Notes: generated by a model not told the origin, from the letters alone. A stretch of 17,313 nt of DNA from Scleroderma bovista (GCA_037178675.1 JAYMGJ010000053.1:1-17313); one strand, 5' to 3'. Counted from the stretch's first letter, positions 1 to 8,980 are shown. Translations and numbers: made by a program.

Positions 1-327
1 AAGAAGTATACTAGGCGACTCATGAAGACTTCCTATAAACCTGGAGACCTTGTCCTTGTACGCAACAGCCAGGTTGAGAAAGAGCTGGATCGGAAATCCA
101 AGCCTCGATACCTTGGTCCTTATGAAGTTGTTCGTCGTACCCAAGGAGGATCATACATTCTAAAGGAAATGGATGGCACCATCTCAGCTCGAGGTGTGGC
201 TGCTTTCCAACTCATCCCATACTATGCCCGCCATCTCCCATCATCTCCAACTACTACTATGGATAACTCTGATGAAGAAAGTTCAGACGATGAAGAAATC
301 CAATATGACTCAGATGACTCACAATGA
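1..327 (+). CDS. Ty3/gypsy polyprotein, C-terminal fragment (integrase tail)
   Basis: The frame is open from the first base, so this is the end of a longer gene cut by the window edge; 108 residues are visible. The stretch GDLVLVRNSQVEKELDRKSK followed by RYLGPYEVV and a run ending in AAFQLIPYYAR matches the small beta-barrel (GPY/F-like) domain that closes gypsy integrases. In such elements the domain contacts DNA after the catalytic core. The last 25 or so residues are a strongly acidic tail rich in Asp, Glu and Ser. The stop codon lies about 130 bp before an LTR on the same strand, as expected at the 3' end of a gypsy element. Protease, reverse transcriptase and the integrase core would lie left of the window. 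Family assignment is confident; whether the element is intact cannot be judged. Confidence 0.85.
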   Translation, partial: KKYTRRLMKTSYKPGDLVLVRNSQVEKELDRKSKPRYLGPYEVVRRTQGGSYILKEMDGTISARGVAAFQLIPYYARHLPSSPTTTMDNSDEESSDDEEIQYDSDDSQ

Positions 328-1029
328 CGTGCACATCTGGTCATCCCCCCATGCATCCCCTTTTCTATGCCTGCCCCATCTATGCCTTCCATCTTTTTTT
401 CATGCCCCTCCCTATGTTCACAATCGGGGACGATTGTATTTCATGTTGCCCGTGGATGTCACGCACCAAACGTGTTTGGTACTGTGGACATGGAGAAAGT
501 TAGCCGATGAAACTAATGCGAAGAACGCACACCCAAGATCTGTTGAAAGATTGTCCCGACTTGAGGGATACAGACAGCCCTCGCTATCCATATCACGCAA
601 AGTCATGACTATCCTTATGCGAAGGATGAATACAAGCTTGTTGTAGCCATCTATCACATGAGAATGACTATCCTGATGCGAGAGATGAATGCCAACACTG
701 ACGAGAGGAATGCAACCTACTGCAGTTGACTCATGCCCCTATGATTCATATGCATTATGTCATCGCATATGCTCATTTAGCTTTGATCTACTCATCCCAT
801 GCTTTCCCCCCCTCTCTTTTGGGCCCCATGCAATGATTTTTCCATATTCTTGGTTATACACCCCTTTTTACCTATGTTTTTGCTCTTTCCCTTGGCTCAG
901 CAGCTTGTTCAGGCTCTCCCCATCGATGACTCAGCCTGATTACACTGCTTATCAATCGCTTACCAATTTCTTACCAATCTCTTACCAAGCACTTAGTCAT
1001 TTGTGCTTACAGGGCCACAGCTCCTCCTG

Positions 1030-1037
1030 TATATAAA
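1030..1037 (+). promoter_or_regulatory. LTR A TATA box
   Basis: TATATAAA lies about 50 bp upstream of an AATAAA, the usual spacing for the U3/R part of an LTR. The same motif is conserved at 10242-10249 in the second LTR copy. Confidence 0.7.
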
Positions 1038-1078
1038 CCAGCAGCCAAAGGCTGCAAGGAAGTGTCTGCTTTCCCCTC

Positions 1079-1084
1079 AATAAA
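1079..1084 (+). terminator. LTR A polyadenylation signal
   Basis: AATAAA follows the TATA box, consistent with the R region. It is conserved at 10291-10296 in LTR copy B. Confidence 0.6.
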
Positions 1085-1183
1085 GCGACCACATTCACTC
1101 TCCCTCACTGTCTATAAGCTCTATCTCTGTCTTTGGACTTGTAGGTCACTCAGTGCTGGCCTAAAGCTCCTATATTGCTGTTT

Positions 1184-1206
1184 ATCAGATATATCTTGTA
1201 TCTGAT
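1184..1206 (+). repeat. Hairpin in LTR A downstream of the R region
   Basis: ATCAGATA at 1184-1191 pairs perfectly with TATCTGAT at 1199-1206 across a 7-nt loop. The hairpin is conserved at 10396-10418 in LTR copy B. Its role is unknown; an RNA structure in the R/U5 part of the transcript is possible. Confidence 0.5.
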
Positions 1207-1597
1207 CATTTCTCTAGGCTGAAGCGCAGTCTAGCATCACTGTCCACTCCATCCCATCACTGTCCATTGCATTCTTGAAGCAGGAACTGTCCCCTTGCTT
1301 CCCTGTTGCTCCATCACTGCTGTTACACCCCTGTTGCCAATCTATCATCGCTCTTCTATCCCAGGACTCTTCCTAACCACTGTGGTAGGCTGAAGAGGAG
1401 TCAATACCATCCCCAGTCGCATTCCTTCCCCATCAGAAGCCCTTCCCTTCCCTCCTGCATCCTGCCTGAAGGCGTGCAGCACATCCCCCTGAGGAGATTA
1501 AATACCAGAAACGCAAAGGAAGACCACCACTCGCATATTTCTGTCATTTGGTGTTGGTTGTTGGTTGTTCTGACCTCTTCCCTCACTTAGGCGCACA

Positions 1598-2070
1598 CCG
1601 GAGGAAGTGGGACCAGAGGAAGTACACGACCGGAGGAAGTGCAAGAGCGGAGGGAGTGCACGAGCGGAGGGAGTGCACAGGTGGAGGAAGGGCGGAGTAG
1701 CCGGAGGAAGGTCCGGAGTTGGACATGGAAATGTCCTAAGCCTTTGGTGGACCTGACAGAGGAAGTGGAGCAGGAGCAGGAGCAGAACTGAGCCGGAGTT
1801 GGATGTACCAGCCAGAGTTGGGCTACGTCGCAGACAAGGCTAAGGGAGTGGCCGGACTGAAACCGGAGTAGCGACTAGTGGTAGGTACAGGTCCGACATG
1901 GAGGAGTTAGACCGCGGACCTATCTGTAGGAAGACAGGGGTTAGTCCTGAGGCGGAGATGGACGTAGTGACCGGAGTTGAGCTGGAGTGCAGCTATAGGG
2001 CTGGAGATGGCTGGACTAGATCCGGAGTTGCATCTATGCCTAAGGAGAGGTCAGGCAGGCCATGGTTAGA
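1598..2070 (+). repeat. G-rich minisatellite next to LTR A
   Basis: From the LTR boundary to about 1710 there are some six or seven imperfect copies of a roughly 17-bp unit of the type CGGAGGAAGTGCACGAG. Up to about 2070 the CCGGAGTTG motif recurs in more diverged form, for example near 1719, 1794, 1971 and 2021. The open frames here are low-complexity and no gene is supported. The block starts exactly where the LTR ends, so the LTR appears to sit beside or within a pre-existing tandem repeat. Confidence 0.65.
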
Positions 2071-2129
2071 CTGGAGTTGCGACTGGAAAAGTATGGATAT
2101 GACACATCCCTGCAGATCGCTGTTAGGGG

Positions 2130-3050
2130 TCAACCAGTCATTGCCATCACACCGTTACCTCATCGTCTCGCTATTGCGTGCGTCATCCTTGCCATCCTCG
2201 CTGTCGTGCATCATCACCGGCACCGTCCAACCATGCATGTTTATCCCTGTCGTCATACTGGCTGGCACGTGTCCGTCCTCCCTTGTCGTCGTCATTGGGA
2301 TCATTGTCGCACCGGCTGGCATGCACTGCATCTGTCCCCCCTTCATCATCACCATTGTTGTCGCACTGTGCTGACATGCACGTCCATCCCCCGTCCGCCC
2401 CTCTTATCGTCGTCATTGTCGTCGACGACTTTGTGCCGTCATGGCACTGGCCATGCACGTCATCTCGTTGTCGTTGTCATTGGCTTCGACATCGCACCAA
2501 CTGGCATGCACGTCTGTCCCCCCTTCGTTGGCATTGTCGTCAACGATGTTGTGCCGCCATGACACTGGTCATGCACGTCATCTTGCCGTCGTCATCGTGC
2601 TGGCGTGGTCGTCCCCGTCCCATGTGTCATGTCGTTGTTGTTGCTGCGGTTGTGGTCCTTTGCATTGTCGTTGTTGTTGCTGCTGCTGTGCCTCGCCATC
2701 GCCGTCGCCATTTCTGTCATCAATGTCATCACTGCTGTCATGCCTTGCTATCGCCATCGCCGCCGCAATCATCGTCACTGTGGGCGTGCCTTGTCGTCGT
2801 CTTGTGCTGCCTTTGCAGTGTGCCCTTGCTGTCTCATCGTGGCAGTGGCTACTCACACATCATCGTCGTTTCCGCATTCCCTTGCCATTATCATCATCTG
2901 TCCATCCCCTCATCATCCTCGTCATCATCTCCAGTCCTGTCGTCGTCACAGTCATGCACATCCCCTGGTCAGTGACTGGACCTCGCACTGTCGTTGCTGT
3001 CCATTACCATTGGCTGGCGTTGTCCCCTCATCAGGCCATGCCTGCGACAG
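2130..3050 (+). repeat. Pyrimidine-rich CATCGTCGT-type degenerate repeat tract
   Basis: About 0.9 kb is dominated by CAT, CGT and TGT triplets with recurring GGCATGCACGTC and ATTGTCGTC motifs. One clear longer direct repeat is about 2415-2475 against 2532-2593, with a period near 118 bp. All three frames stay open on both strands for hundreds of bases. That follows from the triplet composition and does not indicate a gene. Confidence 0.65.
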
Positions 3051-3688
3051 TGTATATAGGAGTTTGTGGGTGCTCGTGCCATCATACGGATGTATGTGGA
3101 GTAATGGAGGTGGCGTCGGCAGAGCATCAGGTTGTGATAGCCAGTGTTGGTAATGGAAATACTTACTGGTGGTGATCGATGTCGTCACATTGGTGGTGGT
3201 ATTAATGGTTGCCCACGTTAGAGTGATGGCAGTCGGGGTCCGATGGTAATCAGAGTCTGTGGTTGTCGACACCATCGCGTTGGTGGCCATGGTTGCACCC
3301 TGGCTGGGCAGTACATGATTTCTGGAGGGTCCCATAATGTAGAGAAAATGAAAGGAAAAAAACATACCATAAGGTGTGAGATACTGGTCTGGAATGACGC
3401 TCCCAAGAAGCATTGTTGATGCTCTCGAGAGCAAAGCGGGAGGGTTGGGAGAGTATGGAGCGCTCTCAAGATGGTCGCAGCAAGGTCAGAAGAAGGTGGG
3501 TGAGGGGAAAGAGGGGAAAGAAGCACACTTACATATGGTAATGGTTCGCAAAATGATTCACGCATCTATTCTTAGCACAGGTCGGGAAATGCCAACGCGG
3601 ATAGTGGGTCTGTTAGATATATTATGCGTGTCACAAAAACTATATCTAAGAGACCCTTATTGGTACCGAAAACTGCTGCCTTAGGTGC
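3051..3688. other. Interval without a recognised gene
   Basis: The first ~200 bp are GGTGGT/GTGGTG-rich and resemble the preceding repeat tract in the opposite sense. The rest has ordinary composition. Short open frames exist on both strands, but none shows a domain, splice structure or similarity I recognise. A foldback sequence occurs near the right end. Confidence 0.4.
3606..3656. repeat. Foldback: 16-bp inverted repeat with 19-nt loop
   Basis: The left arm at 3606-3621 (GGGTCTGTTAGATATA) is the inverse of the right arm at 3641-3656 with a single mismatch. It lies just outside the left end of the Harbinger element. It could be a tiny foldback element, a transcript hairpin, or a trace of another insertion. 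No target duplication is evident. Confidence 0.6.
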
Positions 3689-3737
3689 GCAGTTGCAGTT
3701 GCAGTTGCAGTTGCAGTCACACCAAATTAGGACATAC
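3689..3737 (+). repeat. Harbinger left terminal inverted repeat
   Basis: The outer part is four and a half tandem copies of the hexamer GCAGTT, followed by a unique inner stretch CACACCAAATTAGGACATAC. Positions 3695-3737 are the exact inverse of 6611-6653. The left end carries one more hexamer than the right. Confidence 0.85.
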
Positions 3738-3946
3738 TGTGTATTAGATAATTGGCTGTCCTGTGTAAAATATAATAAAAACTACCCAACAACGTGTAGG
3801 GCACGCGGCAGCGCTGCGTTGAGTGGGGGGAGAGCTCTCGTTGTGTGTCTACTCTCCCATTCACTCATTCTACTGTGTCGTGAACTGTCCCGTCCCTTTC
3901 AGTGATCTGAATACCGCAAACTCTCACCTTTTCCTCATTTGTGGCT

Positions 3947-5044
3947 ATGTCTGTGAAGAAATTGAAGACACCTCTTCCCGAAATCCCTTGGAGCGAAAAT
4001 AATCACGCCCGAGTGTGGAGTCTCATCGCCGAAATAAGCAAACCAGTCAACTATAAGGTGCTTTATGGTAAAAAAGACAAAAATGAGGTAGGTATTCTCT
4101 AAAAATAGCATAATTTAATATCACTTCTAATCTGATCTTTGCAGTCTCACCAAAATATACAAGCATCATGCTGTGAAGCTTCGTACTACTGGGACTGGGA
4201 TTAAAGAGGATGGGGATAATGGATCAGACTCAGAAGAGTACTGCAACTTTTATATTGGTGCAGATGGTCCCAATGAGAATACAACTGATGAGGCAAAGAA
4301 CATCTGGGGTATGTAATATGCTACTTGACTTTTGTTTTTAATTCCTGTACAGATCAGATCCTCAAGGAGTTCCCTTTCTTCTCTGAGCTGCATAGGATAT
4401 TTGTGGCTCACCCAAATGTCACACCTATTGCTGTGACAACTGGGGTTGGTCCTCATGGGAAAAAGACTCTCCATTTACAGCCTCTTGATCCTGAGCCACA
4501 AGCTGAGTTTACTGACTCACATGTGTCTCAGTTTTGTACCTTGCATGATGCTCTCAATCATGTCCAGACTCAGGGATCTGCTGGAGCTGTGAAAGGTGAT
4601 ACTGTGGACTTGTCTCTGGGCTGCCTTGAGCCAGAGAATTTTTCCCTGCAAAACACACAGACTCCAGCTAACAAGAGGGGTCCCAAGCCTTCTTCCTTCT
4701 CTCAGGAAAGTCTTTCCAAAGCCAAGGAGCGCATTCAGAAAGCCCCCAAGAAGCGCACCATAGAAGACACATTATTTGATATTCAAAAGTAAGTGTTCTC
4801 ATCTATCTACTAAAATTTTGCTTTCCTAATTGACAGAGCCAACATTGATGCCCTAAACTCTCGAGCCCAGCAAGAAATGAATCTCAAAACTCGTGAGATT
4901 CTTCTGGAGGAATTCAAACAGGGGATCTGGACAGCTGCAGAGTATCGTGAGCAGATTGGTCTTCTCAGTGGCAATGGTGACATCCATCCCTCAAAGCAAG
5001 CTCGTCAGTTCTCTCCTGATTGGGATGAGGATTTGGACTTCTAA
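3947..5044 (+). CDS. Harbinger partner protein, Myb/SANT-like (5' end damaged)
   Basis: Proposed exons are 3947-4087, 4145-4308, 4353-4788 and 4837-5044, with GT-AG introns of 57, 44 and 48 nt. Exon 1 starts MSVKKLKTPLPEIPWSENNH and has a conserved Trp pattern (PWSENNHARVWSLI) typical of Myb/SANT-like helices. Exons 2-4 join cleanly: the Asp codon spans intron 2 and a Lys codon spans intron 3. They encode LTKIYKHHAVKLRTTGTGIK, then an acidic patch, FPFFSELHRIF, and a central block with VTTGVGPHGKKT. A helical C-terminus (EILLEEFKQGIWTAAEYREQ) follows. The problem is the exon 1/exon 2 join. Exon 1 ends in phase 0, whereas the conserved frame of exon 2 needs two bases from upstream; a direct join reaches a stop. 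From memory, relatives have about 40 more residues here, so an exon may be lost. Such proteins bind the element ends and recruit the endonuclease. Confidence 0.6.
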
Positions 5045-5187
5045 TTTCTACATCATCCACTGTTACTTTCAAGTCATTCCTTACACTGACCGTAGTCACT
5101 CTTTTATGTCATCATTCATTTGAATTACAGTCATTGGTCATTGATAGCCATCTACTACTATTGAGAGTCAACTTGAGTACAATTCAA

Positions 5188-6494
5188 CTATAAGTTTTTG
5201 AATGCAAGTAACTCTTCAATAAGCCTCTTCCTCTTTGCATCCCCACCTTGATCAAAGACTCTTTCCTGAGTTAAATCTTCATCATCCTGTATACCACGAT
5301 CCTCCTGCTCCTGTGCTCGAGTATGCCCTGATGCAAAATAATCTGCATGTGTCCCCTCCACTTCAACCACAATATTGTGTAGAATTATTGCAATAGTCAT
5401 CCATTGACATGCTGCAATATGCTGTCGATTGTTGTTGATGGTAACTCAAAGACCACGAAGACATTGAAATCTCCCTTTTAAAGCTCCCATACAGTGTTCT
5501 GATCGAACATGCAGATTGGCAACTGCTCGATCAAAGGTTGCATTCTCTGGTAACAGTGATGCAGGCTTTTTGTGAACAGGGATAGTTCGTGGAGTGAGGG
5601 GTAGGCAGAGTCAACCCATGCAAACTCTTCATTTTTGAAAAACCAATCAGGATATTTTGCAGCAGCAGTGCTCTCAAATGCCCAGGCATCATGAGCAGAT
5701 CCTGTTAGACCATGAGAGTAATCCACAATGCGGAGGTTTGATGGCAAATTCCCAATCTGAAAATTTATTAATAGAAGTATCCCACTAAAGAGAGAACATA
5801 CCTGTAAATTGAGCCCATAGTTTGCTTTCCTGGTATAATATGCATCCCCATTAAGACCAGGTTTTGCATACAGAACCACAATAGTTCCATCATACATGAC
5901 CCAACCCTCTCACCATGTTCCCTTGAATCCAAGGTGTTGATCTATCCGACACTTCTCAACTTCCTTCTCTGCATCAGTGGGTGGGTGCACATAGTCATCA
6001 TGGAGAGACTCAATGGCAGTAAAGCACCATTTTGTATATAGCTCAACAGCACCCTCTGAGCACCCTGCAATCCATGCAATATCCTCTACAGAGGCTCCAT
6101 TGCCATTTCAGCCCATTCAATAGAGGGTAACACCCAGCTGAACCTCAACAGGTGCTTGGGAGTTGTTTGACTCATTGTAGAAGATTGGATGATCTTCAAT
6201 CAGTGATAAAATCACTTGAAAGACTGTTGGAGAAAGACATAGCATGCTGATGAAGTGATGGTGGTCTGATGGACTCTGGGCATATTCCCAAGCCAGGTGT
6301 AGTATCCCAGACTTTGCAACAGGGGATCAGGATTGTAGATATTGAGTTTGATGAATAGCAGTGATGGAGCTGATATCAATATTGAGTTGTTGTGCCAGGT
6401 CTTCCAGACTCTGTGAGGGCTGGAAAATTGTTTGAAGGATAATGGAGAGAATATAAGCAGCAATATACTGCTCACGGCACAAGGGGGAGGGCAT
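5188..6494 (-). pseudogene. HARBI1-like DDE endonuclease of the Harbinger element, broken
   Basis: Reading runs from ATG at 6494 to TAG at 5188-5190, with one intron at 5757-5801 (45 nt, phase 0). About 420 codons result once the damage is discounted. Family blocks occur in order: LSLIEDHPIFYNES, GASVEDIAWIAGCSEGAVEL, MYDGTIVVLYAKPGLNGDAY (first catalytic Asp), IVDYSHGLTGSAHDAWAFE (second Asp), VRSEHCMGALKGRFQCLRGL (catalytic Glu) and MTIAIILHNIVVEVEG. Damage seen directly: in-frame TGA at 6327-6329, 6117-6119, 6108-6110, 5910-5912 and 5446-5448, plus a one-base loss in a homopolymer at 5598-5601. The three catalytic residues are still present. The enzyme would cut and join the element ends with its Myb-like partner. 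It is convergent with that partner, with about 140 bp between stop codons. Confidence 0.85.
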
Positions 6495-6610
6495 GGTTTC
6501 GTGGTGTGGATGCTGTACTAGATGTGCTGTTGATTGGCATCCACAGAGTGGATTATCTAATACGTTTATGTCCCGATATAGTAGAAACACTGGTAAATGT
6601 TTAATACATG

Positions 6611-6653
6611 GTATGTCCTAATTTGGTGTGACTGCAACTGCAACTGCAACTGC
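6611..6653 (-). repeat. Harbinger right terminal inverted repeat
   Basis: It begins GTATGTCCTAATTTGGTGTG and ends in tandem ACTGCA hexamers, then diverges to GCGGTCAAC. It is identical in inverse to 3695-3737. A related inner motif, ATTATCTAATAC at 6552-6563, is the inverse of the sequence just inside the left repeat, so the right end carries an extra subterminal copy. Confidence 0.85.
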
Positions 6654-6659
6654 GGTCAA

Positions 6660-8038
6660 CTTTGAATCTCCCTACTTATGTAGGTGAGATGATCGTTCCC
6701 CCGGGCCTCAGGTGCCGGTGCCAAAGCCTCACTTTCACGTCTCATGCATATCAGTCTCTAGCTAGGCCACTTTTGAGGCTCTGTTGATCTCCATCTCCTA
6801 TTTCTACTGATAGGCTTGAGTATCTTGAAGTGCTACTAGTTAGAGTATACGAAAGGGTTTGTTCATAGGTGCGTACTCTTCTAACAATTGCAACTTGACT
6901 GCCATTGACTTTGAGAATTGGTATTGATACAGCTTGTTTAGGTGGTCTGCACGCCCAACTTGACAGCCTTGACACCACCTGTACTATGGTGCCGTACGCA
7001 ACACTAGTATCAAGTTGTTGTTAGTTTCCCACTTGACCATATCCAGTGGACTGCCAGCCAGATGCAATTTGATCTGACTCTCCACTCAGGTCAGTTTTAC
7101 ATCCAATTCTCTCACCGAAGTTTGGGAATATCATGACTTAGACTGAAGGGGTGTGATATGGATATGCCGATGAAATGCATTCACTTCTGGTCATTGGACA
7201 AGTACTGGAGGCTCGTGTATTTGGCCAAGTGACACATTGCATCATTTAGGTAAGTAGCCATCGCTTGCCAATGACCCTGTCTTCGATCATGATGTGTAGG
7301 ATATATGTCCACAACATTCTCGCTACTTGACTGCCTCACTGCTATGTCTCTTCCAGTGTTCCCCTACTCCGCGAAGCATGAAATGAATCAGCCTGTTTGG
7401 TATTTCAAGTTTTAACTGGGGGTTATGGCAGTAGTGGTGGGTCTCCATTGCCAGTAGATGAATTTTCCATGGATGGGCTCTTCCCAGCAATTTGGATGCA
7501 ATCTGAAACTCGTGGTGGGTGTGCCCGTTTTCTGCGAAGATGGGTGCTGAACTATATCCGCTACAGTAGTGGTTACGGTGCTCCTATTCTATGAATACAG
7601 TGAGCTAAATATAGCCGAATATCACTTGAAATAGACAACTGACGGAGTAATGTGCTAGTTCTAACCATAGATGAAGAGGTATGCACTACATTACTACCCC
7701 CAGTCTCTTCTGTTGGCCAACTCCATTGCTGTCAGATCGAAGTGATTTGGGTATTTTATTTATTGTATTGGTTTCGTGTAATATGGGATGATGACATGGT
7801 AGATAAAAAAGCGTCATTGGAATCTGACCACTGCATTATATGTATTTGTGCGAACTCATTTTGTGGGTATGGCATCAACGGCTTCTGATCATAGTTTGGT
7901 ATAGGTTCGGTACTTCGGAACATTGTCACCACGGGTTTAACAAATTCGTGACATAGGCTTATATACCCCTTATAATCCACTCGAATGAATGTTGAAGCAA
8001 TACCTATATACGTAGAGGAACTGCTACTCCAACTCACC
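6660..8038. other. Interval without a recognised gene
   Basis: About 1.4 kb lies between the Harbinger element and the copia LTR. Open frames are short (up to about 75 codons) and lack convincing splice context. One minus-strand frame at 6751-6978 contains VNGSQVAIVRRVRTYEQTLS, which looks more protein-like than its neighbours. It has no ATG start in frame and I cannot assign it, so it may be a gene relic. Confidence 0.4.
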
Positions 8039-8257
8039 TGTTGGGTGGAGTGCACAACCAGAGATGGTAGCGGTAGCTGGTTAAGAGCTGTTATATTATA
8101 TAAGTGATGAACACTGTTTATATACAACAAATAGTGTGACATGTGACATGTAACATCTACTCTAAAGAGGACTATTACTAAGTCTACACTAATATGGGTC
8201 GCAGTCTTGTGCACACTTGGTCGACGGTTTACACCGGGTGCACATGCGACTTCAACA
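8039..8257 (-). mobile_element. Ty1/copia 3' LTR (219 bp)
   Basis: Read on minus, the LTR begins TGTTGAAGTCGC and ends CCACCCAACA, giving TGTTG...CAACA ends. It is directly preceded by a polypurine tract and, 33 nt further upstream, by the stop codon of a copia polyprotein. A TATATAAA (inverse at 8117-8124) sits in the expected U3 position. The partner 5' LTR is not in the window. Confidence 0.75.
8117..8124 (-). promoter_or_regulatory. Copia LTR TATA box
   Basis: The minus-strand TATATAAA lies about 135 nt inside the LTR start, consistent with a U3 promoter. Confidence 0.5.
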
Positions 8258-8268
8258 CTCCCCCTCGC
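8258..8268 (-). other. Copia polypurine tract
   Basis: GCGAGGGGGAG on minus directly abuts the LTR start. This is the standard plus-strand priming site of an LTR retrotransposon and fixes the LTR boundary. Confidence 0.75.
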
Positions 8269-8303
8269 TGTGCTGCACGTAGAGCACTTCAGCGAATAAG
8301 GTG

Positions 8304-8469
8304 TTAGATGCTGCCAGAGGGAAATTGTAAGCCTAGTTGAGCTCTGAACTTCGCGAATTTCTTGTGTGGTAAGTTCTTGGTGAGCAGATTGGCGGGATTC
8401 TCAGCACCATCAATGAAGAATAGTTCCACATTACCTTTTGCAACTGACTCACGGATTCCGTGGTAGTGG
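8304..8469 (-). pseudogene. Ty1/copia polyprotein C-terminus (RNase H end), downstream part
   Basis: The minus frame reads HYHGIRESVAKGNVELFFID, then GAENPANLLTKNLPHKKF and KFRAQLGLQF before the stop. This is the characteristic end of copia RNase H (IRE-V, ADxLTK-LP and LGL motifs). Its 5' side is cut at 8469 by a gypsy solo LTR. The missing upstream part resumes at 10813 with ...RSKHIDI, the conserved block that precedes HY in this family. It is the tail of a disrupted retrotransposon gene. Confidence 0.85.
8465..8469. repeat. Target-site duplication, left of solo LTR B
   Basis: AGTGG here is repeated at 10809-10813 on the other side of the LTR. Removing the LTR and one copy restores an uninterrupted copia reading frame. 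Confidence 0.8.
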
Positions 8470-8477
8470 TGTGACGC

Positions 8478-8493
8478 ACCAAACATGTTTGGT
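8478..8493. repeat. 16-bp palindrome near the LTR B start
   Basis: ACCAAACATGTTTGGT is a perfect palindrome 8 bp inside the LTR. In copy A one central base differs. It is suited to binding a dimeric protein, but function is not shown. Confidence 0.5.
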
Positions 8494-8980
8494 ACTGTGG
8501 ACATGGAGAAAGTTAGCTGATGAAATTAATGCGAAGAACACACCCAAGATCTGTTGAAAGATTGTCCCGACTTGAGGGATACAGACAGTCCTCGCTATCC
8601 ATATCACGCAAAGTCAAGACTATCTTTATGTGAAGAATGAATACAAGCTCATTGTAGCCATCTATTGCATGAGAATGACTATCCTGATGCGAGAGATGAA
8701 TGCCAACACTGACAGTCATCTATCACACGAGAACCACCAAGAAGCAGAAGAATCCGAGGATTGATGATCATTTCAGTATCAGAGAGGAATGCAACCTACT
8801 GCAGTCCAACTCCCATACCAGAACAACCAATGAAGCAGAAGAAATGATAGAGAAATGAAGGAGAAAAGGAAGAATCATTTTTAGCACCCAAATGTCAAAT
8901 TTAGGTGCCCAGTGCCAGCATTCCAATATTTTGAATAGCTCTGCCATTTTTGAAGCTATCAATCATGTGACTATACCATC

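Larger units (their letters stand above)
457..1597 (+). mobile_element. Gypsy LTR copy A (1141 bp, probable 3' LTR)
   Basis: It begins TGTCACGCACC and ends GGCGCACA, giving TG...CA termini with short inverted ends. A second copy at 8470-10809 shares both termini and most of the sequence, nearly identical over the 3' ~870 bp with only a few substitutions. Copy A lacks about 1.2 kb present in copy B. It contains a TATA box, a polyadenylation signal about 45 bp later, and a small hairpin. It follows a gypsy integrase tail on the same strand, so it is read as a 3' LTR. No clear polypurine tract abuts it; the nearest purine run is at about 426-432. Small ORFs within it are not real genes. Confidence 0.85.
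3689..6653. mobile_element. PIF/Harbinger-type DNA transposon (~2.97 kb)
   Basis: The element is bounded by terminal inverted repeats identical over 43 bp (3695-3737 and 6611-6653). Between them lie two convergent genes, the usual Harbinger pair: a Myb/SANT-like DNA-binding partner on plus and a DDE endonuclease on minus. The endonuclease is broken and the partner damaged, so this copy is not autonomous as it stands. I could not identify the expected 3-bp TTA/TAA target duplication. The outer limit is blurred by a hexamer repeat at each tip. Confidence 0.85.

Noticed and set aside
418..657. Minus-strand frame MIDGYNKLVFILRIRIVMTL, also at 8513-8719
   Set aside because: It recurs only because it lies in the two copies of the same LTR. 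It has no domain and no sign of coding selection.
689..1036. 115-codon plus frame rich in Phe, Ser and Leu
   Set aside because: It lies in LTR U3 and ends at the TATA box. Its counterpart in LTR B is not conserved as a frame.
457..1597. Reading LTR A as a 5' LTR of an element to the right
   Set aside because: No primer-binding site or gag-like sequence follows; a minisatellite starts at once. A gypsy integrase tail precedes it, which fits a 3' LTR.
2062..3175. Several overlapping open frames of 160-265 codons on plus and 90 on minus
   Set aside because: All frames are open at once because of CAT/CGT/TGT triplet composition. The products are low-complexity His/Ser/Val/Arg runs, with no domain or splice context.
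5188..6494. TGA recoded as a sense codon in the endonuclease
   Set aside because: The TGA codons fall at both Trp-like and Arg-like family positions, and a frameshift is also present. Neighbouring intact genes end in TGA normally (for example at 14861-14863).
7756..8214. 152-codon minus-strand frame
   Set aside because: It runs across the copia LTR and its boundary, including the TATA region, so it is a chance frame.
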